A program made the position numbers and the translations under genes. The notes under the pieces were generated by a model that saw nothing but the letters and a program-made list of their open reading frames with translations, was not told the DNA's origin and made no database searches. From the NCBI GenBank assembly GCA_963662175.1, contig OY759224.1:35163489-35227488 (forward strand): 64,000 nucleotides of DNA, read 5' to 3'. The DNA is from Aradus depressus. Its lineage: Eukaryota > Arthropoda > Insecta > Hemiptera > Aradidae. Shown here one piece after another: positions 42,401 to 54,700 of this stretch; the stretch's first letter is position 1, and the number at the start of each line of letters is the position of its first letter.

Positions 42401-45400
42401 CATTATAGAGTTCCTCATTTTCGAAAAAGCCCTGGATCATCGCTTAAAGTCCCTTCCGAAGGACGACGTGCTCATGGTTATTTTCAACCTAAGTAAAATT
42501 TCACCTACCCAGGTTTATTTACATAACATACGTCTCATTATAGAGTTCCTCACATTCGAAAAAGCCCTGGATCATAGCTTAAAGTCCCATCCGAAGGACG
42601 ACGTGCTCAAAGTTATTTTTAATTTCCCGATTAAAACATCTGACCTGCCTCAGCTAGATTTGTAAGTGGCGATCCTGAGCATCGGTAGACTCCATTCTTC
42701 AAATTTCTCGCTTTTTAACGGTTTATAGATTTAATATTTGTTAAAACTGATAGAGAACGACCGAATTATCTGCATCCTACACAAAGTTCGAAATTAAAAT
42801 GTTTTTCAAAAAAAGCTAAGCTAACTTCATATCATCCCATTCATCAAAATTCGTGCTATTTAACGGGTAATAGGCATAGTATTTGTTTAACTGATATGAC
42901 AGATTCAGATATATCCGGAAAGTCCCTTCCGAAGGACGACGTGCTCATGGTTATTTTCAACCAAAGTGAAATTTCACCTACCCAGGTTTATTTACATAAT
43001 ATACGTCTCATTATAGAGTTCCTCACATTCGAAAAAGCCCTGGATCATAGCTTAAAGTCCCATCCGAAGGACGACGTGCTCAAGGTTATTTTCAATCTAA
43101 GTGAAGTTTTATCTACCCAGGTTTATTTACATAACATACGTCTCATTATAGAGTTCCTCATTTTCGAAAAAGCCCTGGATCATCGCTTAAAGTCCCTTCC
43201 GAAGGACGACGTGCTCATGGTTATTTTCAACCTAAGTAAAATTTCACCTACCCAGGTTTATTTACATAACATACGTCTCATTATAGAGTTCCTCACATTC
43301 GAAAAAGCCCTGGATCATAGCTTAAAGTCCCATCCGAAGGACGACGTGCTCAAAGTTATTTTTAATTTCCCGATTAAAACATCTGACCTGCCTCAGCTAG
43401 ATTTGTAAGTGGCGATCCTGAGCATCGGTAGACTCCATTCTTCAAATTTCTCGCTTTTTAACGGTTTATAGATTTAATATTTGTTAAAACTGATAGAGAA
43501 CGACCGAATTATCTGCATCCTACACAAAGTTCGAAATTAAAATGTTTTTCAAAAAAAGCTAAGCTAACTTCATATCATCCCATTCATCAAAATTCGTGCT
43601 ATTTAACGGGTAATAGGCATAGTATTTGTTTAACTGATATGACAGATTCAGATATATCCGGAAAGTCCCTTCCGAAGGACGACGTGCTCATGGTTATTTT
43701 CAACCAAAGTGAAATTTCACCTACCCAGGTTTATTTACATAATATACGTCTCATTATAGAGTTCCTCACATTCGAAAAAGCCCTGGATCATAGCTTAAAG
43801 TCCCATCCGAAGGACGACGTGCTCAAGGTTATTTTCAACCTAAGTGAAATTTTATCTACCCAGGTTTATTTACATAACATACGTCTCATTATAGAGTTCC
43901 TCACATTCGAAAAAGCCCTGGATCATAGCTTAAAGTCCCATCCGAAGGACGACGTGCTCAAAGTTATTTTTAATTTCCCGATTAAAACATCTGACCTGCC
44001 TCAGCTAGATTTGTAAGTGGCGATCCTGAGCATCGGTAGACTCCATTCTTCAAATTTCTCGCTTTTTAACGGTTTATAGATTTAATATTTGTTAAAACTG
44101 ATAGAGAACGACCGAATTATCTGCATCCTACACAAAGTTCGAAATTGAAATGTTTTTCAAAAAAAGCTAAGCTAACTTCATATCATCCCATTCATCAAAA
44201 TTCGTGCTATTTAACGGGTAATAGGCTTAGTATTTTTTTAACTGATATGACAGATTCAGATATATCCGGAAAGTCCCTTCCGAAGGACGACGTGCTCATG
44301 GTTATTTTCAACCAAAGTGAAATTTCACCTACCCAGGTTTATTTACATAATATACGTCTCATTATAGAGTTCCTCACATTCGAAAAAGCCCTGGATCATA
44401 GCTTAAAGTCCCATCCGAAGGACGACGTGCTCAAGGTTATTTTCAATCTAAGTGAAATTTTATCTACCCAGGTTTATTTACATAACATACGTCTCATTAT
44501 AGAGTTCCTCATTTTCGAAAAAGCCCTGGATCATAGCTTAAAGTCCCTTCCGAAGGACGACGTGCTCATGGTTATTTTCAACCTAAGTAAAATTTCACCT
44601 ACCCAGGTTTATTTACATAACATACGTCTTATTATAGAGTTCCTCACATTCGAAAAAGCCCTGGATCATAGCTTAAAGTCCCATCCGAAGGACGACGTGC
44701 TCAAAGTTATTTTTAATTTCCCGATTAAAACATCTGACCTGCCTCAGCTAGATTTGTAAGTGGCGATCCTGAGCATCGGTAGACTCCATTCTTCAAATTT
44801 CTCGCTTTTTAACGGTTTATAGATTTAATATTTGTTAAAACTGATAGAGAACGACCGAATTATCTGCATCCTACACAAAGTTCGAAATTAAAATGTTTTT
44901 CAAAAAAAGCTAAGCTAACTTCATATCATCCCATTCATCAAAATTCGTGCTATTTAACGGGTAATAGGCTTAGTATTTTTTTAACTGATATGACAGATTC
45001 AGATATATCCGGAAAGTCCCTTCCGAAGGACGACGTGCTCATGGTTATTTTCAACCAAAGTGAAATTTCACCTACCCAGGTTTATTTACATAATATACGT
45101 CTCATTATAGAGTTCCTCACATTCGAAAAAGCCCTGGATCATAGCTTAAAGTCCCATCCGAAGGACGACGTGCTCAAGGTTATTTTCAATCTAAGTGAAA
45201 TTTTATCTACCCAGGTTTATTTACATAACATACGTCTCATTATAGAGTTCCTCATTTTCGAAAAAGCCCTGGATCATAGCTTAAAGTCCCTTCCGAAGGA
45301 CGACGTGCTCATGGTTATTTTCAACCTAAGTAAAATTTCACCTACCCAGGTTTATTTACATAACATACGTCTTATTATAGAGTTCCTCACATTCGAAAAA

Positions 45401-45837
45401 GCCCTGGATCATAGCTTAAAGTCCCATCCGAAGGACGACGTGCTCAAAGTTATTTTTAATTTCCCGATTAAAACATCTGACCTGCCTCAGCTAGATTTGT
45501 AAGTGGCGATCCTGAGCATCGGTAGACTCCATTCTTCAAATTTCTCGCTTTTTAACGGTTTATAGATTTAATATTTGTTAAAACTGATAGAGAACGACCG
45601 AATTATCTGCATCCTACACAAAGTTCGAAATTAAAATGTTTTTCAAAACAAGTCGGGCTAACTTCATATTATCCCATTCATCAAAATTCGTGCTATTTAA
45701 CGGTTTATAAGCTTAGATTTTTTAAAACTGATACGACAGATTCAGATATATCCGGAAAGTCCCTTCCGAAGGACGACGTGCTCAAGGTTATTTTCAACCT
45801 AAGTGAAATTTCACCTACCCAGGTTTATTTACATAAC
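39481..45837 (+). repeat. SINE-derived satellite: 135-bp monomers in 473/608/743-bp units
   Basis: Ten units begin with the word atgacagattcagatatatc at 39586, 40194, 40937, 41680, 42153, 42896, 43639, 44247, 44990 and (as acgacagattcag) about 45733. Unit lengths are 608, 743, 743, 473, 743, 743, 608, 743 and 743 bp, that is about 338 bp plus one, two or three 135-bp monomers. Each unit has two to four monomers (about 33 in total; the last unit has one) and a 230-bp spacer containing gtaagtggcgatcctgagca. The monomer contains gtcccatccgaaggacgacg, the reverse complement of the SINE word at 38503-38521, and further SINE words align in the same order. Units are almost identical, so the array is young or homogenised. 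Confidence 0.95.
39586..45502 (+). other. Periodic ORFs of the satellite (probably not genes)
   Basis: Each unit carries a frame starting MTDSDISGKSLPKDDVLMVI and ending FPIKTSDLPQLDL-stop. Complete frames lie at 40194-40706, 40937-41449, 42153-42665, 42896-43408, 44247-44759 and 44990-45502 (170 codons), 43639-44016 (125) and 41680-41922 (80); the frame from 39586 stops early at 39858. The internal 45-residue repeat has the pattern KALDHSLKSHPKDDVLKVIF followed by N-SE---TQVYLHNIRLIIEF. Because 135 is divisible by three, one open monomer stays open when amplified. Differences among monomers are mainly amino-acid changing (His/Leu, Lys/Met, Ser/Arg), there is no signal peptide or known domain, and the sequence is antisense SINE. 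Coding is possible but not favoured. Confidence 0.5.
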
Positions 45838-46520
45838 CATAATCTATTCTCCTTGATTGATACGTGTTTTTGTATGTTTTCTGGACGCAGGTGAGTTTTT
45901 TTTCTCTATTTTTCTATTAAGTTTGTACTATGAGTGATGGAGGAGGGGGCCCTGGCCCCCCGTCGTGGGTACAATGAAATGTCAAGCAGAGGAGCAGGGA
46001 TTGAATGTTACAATAAGAATTCAAATGAAAACATTAATGAAAATAATTATGTGAAGGTTTTTAATTCCAACAGTGAAAAACAGATAGGAAATAATAAAGA
46101 AAATATGGCTACGACCGCATACGTTTCTTTGCCCAGGGCAAACCCGGAGGTTGAATGTAGCCTAGTTGTATTGTGTGCAATGTTGAAGGAGTCTTTAAAT
46201 AATAGGAAGATAAGAGTGTGGGTCAGGAATTATTTGAAGAAGCGACCGACCCATGGTCATCGTAACCTACTTCTGAGCTTAGAACCTACACTTTATCAAA
46301 ATTTCCTCACACTGCGCTCTCATTCTACAAAATATTGACAGGTCCGCAAACATTTTCTTAACTTTCAGAAAACCTTTGAAATCCCCACAAAATATTGAAT
46401 ACCCCTTTTTTTTGCACAATATTTGTCCTCAAACTCTCAATATTTTTGCACAAAACCGACATCTTCAAATTTTTGAGCGAATGTTTTGCCAGTGTGAGGG
46501 CCCCTTAAGGATAGTCAGAA
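45838..46520 (+). mobile_element. Harbinger-like remnant with a right terminal end
   Basis: Contains a frame with a Harbinger transposase N-terminus (45934-46338), followed by about 160 bp of A/T-rich sequence. The terminal-like cagtgtgagggccccttaag lies at 46490-46509; a partial inverted match, cctcacactgcgctctcat, is found at 46304. No left terminus was found next to the satellite. The edges are approximate. Confidence 0.45.
45934..46338 (+). pseudogene. Harbinger transposase N-terminal fragment
   Basis: 134 codons. The last third reads LCAMLKESLNNRKIRVWVRN and YLKKRPTHGHRNLLLSLEPT then YQNFLTL, matching the Harbinger N-terminal pattern (R--WVR-WL--R---G---L---L---P--Y-NFLRM). It then changes into unrelated sequence (RSHSTKY) and stops; the DDE core is absent. 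The first half is asparagine-rich and unlike known families. Confidence 0.65.
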
Positions 46521-47430
46521 ACAGGAAGTAAATTGTACTGAAAATAACTCGTCGGAGAGAAAACGGCCTAAAGAGTACTTCCAACCCTGGGACTGTGATG
46601 TATAAAAAATACACAAAAAGAAACATTTAAATTATTAATATTAAAAAATTAATTATATTTATTTTTCTATAAAATCCAAGAAGCAACTGAATTAGTAAAT
46701 AAATGCATTTTCTTTTAAAACAAATGAGAGCCATCAGCTGTTTTTGAATTAGTGTAGAGGAGTTATATGGTGTGTGGTCTGGGTTGAGATGTGAAGGTGG
46801 ACAGAGAGTTTGTTGTTTAGGCTTAAGATGTGATGAACTAAGTAGGTGTGAATTAACAGTAAAATTGACGCGCAAAGAAGGTACTGTTATTTATTTGTAT
46901 GTACAAAATATATATGCCCAAAAATATATAACTTTGATTTGAAGAATGGCCAAAATATAAAACAAAACAAAAAAAAAAGGATTGAAATAGTTTTAAGAAT
47001 TCAGTTTTTACAATTTTTCTTTTGATTTATGTTTCAATGTTTGGTTTTTAATTTTATATTGTAGTTGTAAGAAAATAAACCCAATTATTTGTTCTCGTAA
47101 ATTCTATGCTATTCATTTCCCCTGTTAACCCAGTAAGATAATTTGAGAACCTTTGGATTAGATAAAATATTATTGAAAACAATTAAAAAAAAAAAACATA
47201 TGGCATCTCTTTAGAAATCCAAATGAAAAGTTTGTTAATTGTACTTTTTTAAAATAACGTTTACTCTCTTAAAAATTGCACGTCTTGACTTTTGATATTT
47301 TTTTAGGGCCCTTTTCGAAAACTACTGTGAAATCAAAATTTAGTTAAAGATAAGAGATAAAATTTCTACAGGAAATGTGGTAATTTTCATTATTTAACTT
47401 TAATTTAATTATTATTAATTTTATTATTTC
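46521..47430. other. AT-rich spacer, nothing recognised
   Basis: No gene. The frame at 46627-46875 (minus) shows no motif. The stretch has several A runs (46970, 47190) and an aataaa near 47083, but nothing to attach them to. Confidence 0.45.
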
Positions 47431-47431
47431 A

Positions 47432-48180
47432 ACTAGCAGTAATACCCGGCGTTGCCCGGGAAACATTGACTTTTCTCCTAATATCTCTCATTCGAATCCT
47501 ATTCAATTCTTCGACAGTACGTACATTCATGAGGTTATAATTTTTAATTATTCAAATAGCATAAGGCTTATAGTCCTTCAACGGCAGACACCCCAGCTAG
47601 TAAGTGTTTAGGACCACAGCTAGTATGCGCCTTTCAACGGCGGAAACCACAGCTAGTAAATACTTAGCATCGCTGGACATTCTAGCCAGTACGTACAAGA
47701 CTGCTCGTGACCACAGCTAGTATCGGCCTTGCAACGGCGTACCACCCCAGCTCGTAAGTGCTCGGGACAGCTGGGCACCACAGCTAGTGTGTGCTTAAAA
47801 CCGCTGGGCACAACAGCTATTACGTTCTTAGGAATGCTGCGCATCACAGCTAGTACATGTTCAGGAACGCTGGGCCACAGCTACTCGTAGTATATACGTT
47901 GCAACGGCGGCCAGCCCAGCTAGTAAGTTCTTAGGACAACTTGGAGCTAGTTCCTATTTAAGAACGCCGGGCATCTTAGATAGTATGCGCCTATCAACTC
48001 CGTGCAACCAGCTATAAGTTCTTAGGAACGCTGGGCAACACAGATAGTATGTGCCTTGCAGCAGCGGATGCCCAAGCTATTTTGTGCTTAAGAACGCTGG
48101 TGAGAGCTATTATTAACCGTGCAACGGTGAACCTCCTAGGTAATACATGCTTAGGAAACTCACCCTATTAAAATTAGGGC
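47432..48180. repeat. Degenerate 'cagctagta' tandem repeat, RTE-like start
   Basis: Opens with actagcagtaatacccggcg followed by ttgcccggg, wording typical of the beginning of RTE-type elements in insects. Then about 15 diverged copies of a 35-45-bp unit follow, alternating 'ccacagctagtaygtgcyt' with 'gcaacggcgg' or 'ggaacgctgggca' (for example 47592, 47623, 47650, 47716, 47780, 47848). Copies differ by 15-30%, so this is an old array. Confidence 0.6.
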
Positions 48181-48700
48181 TATATCCCATCTTTAAGAAA
48201 GCTCCATGTGAGAATCATTCAGCATTAATGCATCTTCGCCCCTCCCGTCCTAAAGGGTCACAGCCAATTTTTAAATATTGCTTTTGAAACTACTATTTAC
48301 CATTTTGAGACGTCACATATCCTTTTTTTGTTTTTGTCTTTTTAGAATACCACATGTGAAATTCCATGACAATCCGACCATTCATAAATGAGCCTAGCCC
48401 CACAACCCCCCTCTCTTTCAATATTTTGAGATGTCACATAGTCTATTTTTCAATTTAGCCTTTAAGAATCCTATGTGTCAAATTCCGTGACATTCCGATC
48501 GTCTGTTAAAGACCTATCACTATCTATATATTAGGCCTAGCCCCCCCTCCCGTTCACATTTTGTGACATCACACACTATATTTTTAAATTTGGCTCTTTA
48601 GAATACTACATGTAAAATTCCATGACAATCCGACTATTAGTTAATAGGCAATATTTAGGCTTAGGCCTCTCTTAGCCCCCCCCCCCCCCCTCCCGTTCAC
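48181..48700. repeat. Diverged B-type modules leading into the satellite
   Basis: Three copies about 130 bp apart of a module containing 'gtgaaattccatgacaatcc' preceded by 'ttgagacgtcacatat' words (around 48355, 48478, 48610). The same wording occurs in the B modules of the following array, but with more divergence here, as expected at the old edge of a satellite. Confidence 0.7.
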
Positions 48701-51700
48701 AATTTTGTGGAGACATAACCAGTCAAATTTCAGCGATTTCGGCTGAGGGGAGGGAACTAAATTCAAAAATCCCAATAACTGCCGATGTAATGAATGTATC
48801 GACATCAAATTTCGTATTTAAAACTAAAATCCACTTAGGACATAACCAGTCAAATTTCAGCGATATCGGCTAAGGGGGGGGGGGGGGGAGTTCCGGGGTG
48901 GGGGATCAATTCAAAAATCCCAATAACTACCGATGTAATGAATGTATCGACATCAAATTTCGTATTTAAAACTAAAATCCACTAAAATCCACTCAATCGG
49001 TCTCGAAAGGATGCTACATGTGAAGTTTCATGAATATCCGTGCAGCCGTTTGGTCGTGATGCTGGAACAAACATACAAACAAACCCCGTTTCATTATAGA
49101 AGTATAGAAGCCGGTGGAAGAGAATGGGTAGATAAGCGAATCTGAATTTAAAAATCCCAATAACTCCCGATGTAATGAATGTATCGACGTCAAATTTCGT
49201 GTTTAAAATTAACATTCACGGAGGACATAACCAGTCAATTTTCAGCGATATCGGCCAAGGGGAGGAAGGAGTTCCGGGGTGGGGGCTCAATTCAAAAATC
49301 CCTATAACTGCCGATGTAATGAATGTATCAACATCAAATTTCGTATTTAAAACTAAAATCCACTTAGGACATAACCAGTCAAATTTCAGCGATATCGGCT
49401 GAGGGGAGGGGGGAGTTCCAGGGAGAGGGCTCAGTTCAAAAATCCACAACCCCCCTCCCGTTCACAATTTTGTGACGTCACACACTTTTTTTTTTCTATT
49501 TAGTCTTTAAGAATACTACGTATGAAATTTCATGACAATCCGACCATTAATTAATGAGTTAGCACTATTTTTATGCTTAGCCCCCCCTTACAACCCCCCC
49601 TCCCGTTCGAAATTTTGGGACGCCACATAGCCTATTATTCAATTGGTCTCGAAAGGATACTACATGTGAAGTTTCATGAATATCCGTGCAGCCGTTTGGT
49701 CGTGATGCTGGAACAAACATACAAACAAACCCCGTTTCAGTATGGAAGTATAGAAGCCGGTGGAAGAGAATGGGTAGATAAGCGAATCTGAATTTAAAAA
49801 TCCCAATAACTCCCGATGTAATGAATGTATCGACGCCAAATTTCGTATTTAAAATTAACATTCACGGAGGACATAAGCAGTCAAATTTCAGCGATATCGG
49901 TCGAGGGGAGGGGGGAGTTCCCGAGTGGGGGCTCAATTCAAAAATCCCAATAACTACCGATGTAATGAATGTATCGACATCAAATTTCGTATTTAAAACT
50001 AAAATCCACTGAGGACATAACCAATCAAATTTCAGCGATATCGGCCGAGGGGAGGGGGGGTTCCGGGATGGGGGCTCAATTCAAAAATCCCTGTAACTGC
50101 CGATGTAATGAATGTATCGACATCAAATTTCGTATTTAAAACTAAAATCCACTTAGGACATAACCAGTCAAATTTCAGCGATATCGGCCGAGGGGAGGGG
50201 GGAGTTCCGGGGTAGGGGCTCAAATCAAAAATCCCAATAACTGCTGATGTAATGAATGTATCAACATCAAATTTCGTATTGAAAATTAACATCCGCGGAG
50301 GACATAACCAGTCAAATTTCAGCTAAATCGGCCGAGGGGAGCGGGGAGTTCCGGGGAGAGGGCTCAGTTCAAAAATCCACAACCCCCCTCCCGTTCACAA
50401 TTTTGTGACGTCACACACTTTTTTTTTTCTATTTGGCCTTTAAGAATACTACGTATGAAATTTCATGACAATCCGACCATTAATTAATGAGTTAGCACTA
50501 TTTTTATGCTTAGCCCCCCCTTACAACCCCCCCTCCCGTTCGAAATTTTGGGACGCCACATAGCCTATTATTCAATCGGTCTCGAAAGGATGCTACATGT
50601 GAAGTTTCATGAATATCCGTGCAGCCGTTTGGTCGTGATGCTGGAACAAACATACAAACAAACCCCGTTTCAGTATGGAAGTATAGAAGCCGGTGGAAGA
50701 GAATGGGTAGATAAGCGAATCTGAATTTAAAAATCCCAATAACTGCCGATGTAATGAATGTATCGACGTCAAATTTCGTATTTAAAATTAACATTCACGG
50801 AGGACATAACCAGTCAAATTTCAGCGATATCGGCCGAGGAGAGGGGGGAGTTCCGGGGAGAGGGCTCAGTTCAAAAATCCACAACCCCCCTCCCGTTCAC
50901 AATTTTGTGACGTCACACACTTTTTTTTTTCTATTTGGTCTTTAAGAATACTACGTATGAAATTTCATGACAATCCGACCATTAATTAATGAGTTAGCAC
51001 TATTTTTATGCTTAGCCCCCCCTTACAACCCCCCCTCCCGTTCGAAATGTTGGGACGCCACATAGCCTATTATTCAATTGGTCTCGAAAGGATACTACAT
51101 GTGAAGTTTCATGAATATCCGTGCAGCCGTTTGGTCGTGATGCTGGAACAAACATACAAACAACCCCGTTTCAGTATGGAAGTATAGAAGCCGGTGGAAG
51201 AGAATGGGTAGATAAGCGAATCTGAATTTAAAAATCCCAATGACTCCCGATGTAATGAATGTATCGACGTCAAATTTCGTATTTAAAATTAACATTCACG
51301 GAGGACATAAGCAGTCAAATTTCAGCGATATCGGTCGAGGGGAGGGGGGAGTTCCCGAGTGGGGGCTCAATTCAAAAATCCCAATAACTACCGATGTAAT
51401 GAATGTATCGACATCAAATTTCGTATTTAAAACTAAAATCCACTGAGGACATAACCAGTCAAATTTCAGCGATATCGGCCGAGGGGAGGGGGGAGTTCCG
51501 GGGTAGGGGCTCAAATCAAAAATCCCAATAACTGCTGATGTAATGAATGTATCAACATCAAATTTCGTATTGAAAATTAACATCCGCGGAGGACATAACC
51601 AGTCAATATTCAGCTAAATCGGCCGAGGGGAGCGGGGAGTTCCGGGGAGAGGGCTCAGTTCAAAAATCGACAACCCCCCTCCCGTTCACAATTTTGTGAC

Positions 51701-54700
51701 GTCACACACTTTTTTTTTTCTATTTGGCCTTTAAGAATACTACGTATGAAATTTCATGACAATCCGACCATTAATTAATGAGTTAGCACTATTTTTATGC
51801 TTAGCCCCCCCTTACAACCCCCCCTCCCGTTCGAAATTTTGGGACGCCACATAGCCTATTATTCAATCGGTCTCGAAAGGATGCTACATGTGAAGTTTCA
51901 TGAATATCCGTGCAGCCGTTTGGTCGTGATGCTGGAACAAACATACAAACAAACCCCGTTTCAGTATGGAAGTATAGAAGCCGGTGGAAGAGAATGGGTA
52001 GATAAGCGAATCTGAATTTAAAAATCCCAATAACTCCCGATGTAATGAATGTATCGACGTCAAATTTCGTATTTAAAATTAACTTTCACGGAGGACATAA
52101 CCAGTCAAATTTCAGCGATATCGGCCGAGGGGAGGGGGGAGTTCCGGGGTGGGGGCTCAATTCAAAAATCTCTATAACTGCCGATGTAATGAATGTATCG
52201 ACATCAAATTTCGTATTTAAAACTAAAATCCACTTAGGACATAACCAGTCAAATTTCAGCGATATCGGCTGAGGGAAGGGGGGAGTTCCGGGGAGAGGGC
52301 TCACTTCAAAAATCCACAACCCCCCTCCCGTTCACAATTTTGTGACGTCACACACTTTTTTTTTTCTATTTGGCCTTTAAGAATACTACGTATGAAATTT
52401 CATGACAATCCGAAATTTTGGGACGCCACATAGCCTATTATTCAATCGGTCTCGAAAGGATGCTACATGTGAAGTTTCCTGAATATCCGTGCAGCCGTTT
52501 GGTCGGGATGCTGGAACAAACATACAAACAAACCCCATTTCGGTATGGAAGTATAGAAGCCGGTGGAAGAGAATGGGTAGATAAGCGAATCTGAATTTAA
52601 AAATCCCAATAACTCCCGATGTAATGAATGTTGCGACGTCAAATTTCGTATTTAAAAGTAACATTCACGGAGGACATAACCAGTCAAATTTCAGCGATAT
52701 CGACCGAGGGGAGGGGGGAGTTCCGGGGTGGGGGCTCAATTCAAAAATCTCTATAACTGCCGATGTAATAAATGTATCGACATCAAATTTCGTATTTAAA
52801 ACTAAAATCCACCTAGGACATAACCAGTCAAATTTCAGCGATATCGGCTGAGGGGAGGGGGGAGTTCCGGGGAGAGGGCTCAGTTCAAAGATCCACAACC
52901 CCCCTCCAGTTCACAATTTTGTGACGTCACACACTTTTTTTTTCTATTTGGTTTTCAAGAATACTACGTATGAAATTTCATGACAATCCGGCCATTAATT
53001 AATGAGTTATCACTATTTTTATGCTTAGCCCTTCCTTACAACCCCCCCTCCCGTTCGAAATTTTGGGACGCCACATAGCCTATTATTCAATCGGTCTCGA
53101 AAGGATGCTACATGTGAAGTTTCATGAATATCCGTGCAGCCGTTTGGTCGTGATGCTGGAACAAACAAACAAACAAACCCCGTTTCAGTATAGAAGTATA
53201 GAAGCCGGTAGAAGAGAATGGGTAGATAAGCGAATCTGAATTTAAAAATCCCTATAACTCCCGATGTAATGAATGTATCGACGTCAAATTTCGTATTTAA
53301 AATTAACATTCACGGAGGACATAACCAGTCAAATTTCAGCGATATCGGCCGAGGAGAGGGGGGAGTTCCGGGGTGGGGGCTCAATTCAAAAATCTCTATA
53401 ACTGCCGATGTAATAAATGTATCGACATCAAATTTCGTATTTAAAACTAAAATCCACCTAGGACATAACCAGTCAAAAATCAGCGATATCGGCTGAGGGG
53501 AGGGGGGAGTTCCGGGGAGAGGGCTCAGTTCAAAGATCCACAACCCCCCTCCCGTTCACAATTTTGTGACGTCACACACTTTTTTTTCTATTTGGTTTTC
53601 AAGAATACTACGTATGAAATTTCATGACAATCCGGCCATTAATTAATGAGTTATCACTATTTTTATGCTTAGCCCTTCCTTACAACCCCCCCTCCCGTTC
53701 GAAATTTTGGGACGCCACATAGCCTATTATTCAATCGGTCTCGAAAGGATGCTACATGTGAAGTTTCATGAATATCCGTGCAGCCGTTTGGTCGTGATGC
53801 TGGAACAAACAAACAAACAAACCCCGTTTCAGTATAGAAGTATAGAAGCCGGTAGAAGAGAATGGGTAGATAAGCGAATCTGAATTTAAAAATCCCTATA
53901 ACTCCCGATGTAATGAATGTATCGACGTCAAATTTCGTATTTAAAATTAACATTCACGGAGGACATAACCAGTCAAATTTCAGCGATATCGGCCGAGGAG
54001 AGGGGGGAGTTCCGGGGTGGGGGCTCAATTCAAAAATCTCTATAACTGCCGATGTAATGAATGTATCGACATCAAATTTCGTATTTAAAACTAAAAACCT
54101 TTTAAGACATAACCAGTCAAATTTCAGCGATATCGGCTGAGGGGAGGGGGGAGTTCCGGGGAGAGGGCTCAATTCAGAGTACACAACCCTCCTCCCGTTC
54201 ACAATTTTGTGACGTCACACACTTTTTTTTTCTATTTGGTTTTCAAGAATACTACGTATGAAATTTCATGACAATCCGGCCATTAATTAATGAGTTATCA
54301 CTATTTTTATGCTTAGCCCCCCCTTACAACCCCCCCTCCCGTTCGAAATTTTGGGATGCCACATAGCCTATTATTCAATCGGTCTCGAAAGGATGCTACA
54401 TGTGAAGTTCCATGAATATCCGTGCAGCCGTTTGGTCGTGATGCTGGAACAAACATACAAACAAACCCCGTTTCAGTATAGAAGTATAGAAGCCGGTAGA
54501 AGAGAATGGGTAGATAAGCGAATCTGTATTTAAAAATCCCAACAACTCCCGATGTAATGAATGTATCGACGTCAAATTTCGTATTTAAAATTAACATTCA
54601 CAGAGGACATAACCAGTCAAATTTCAGCGATATCGGCCGAGGAGAGGGGGGAGTTCCGGGGTGGGGGCTCAATTCAAAAATCTCTATAACTGCCGATGTA

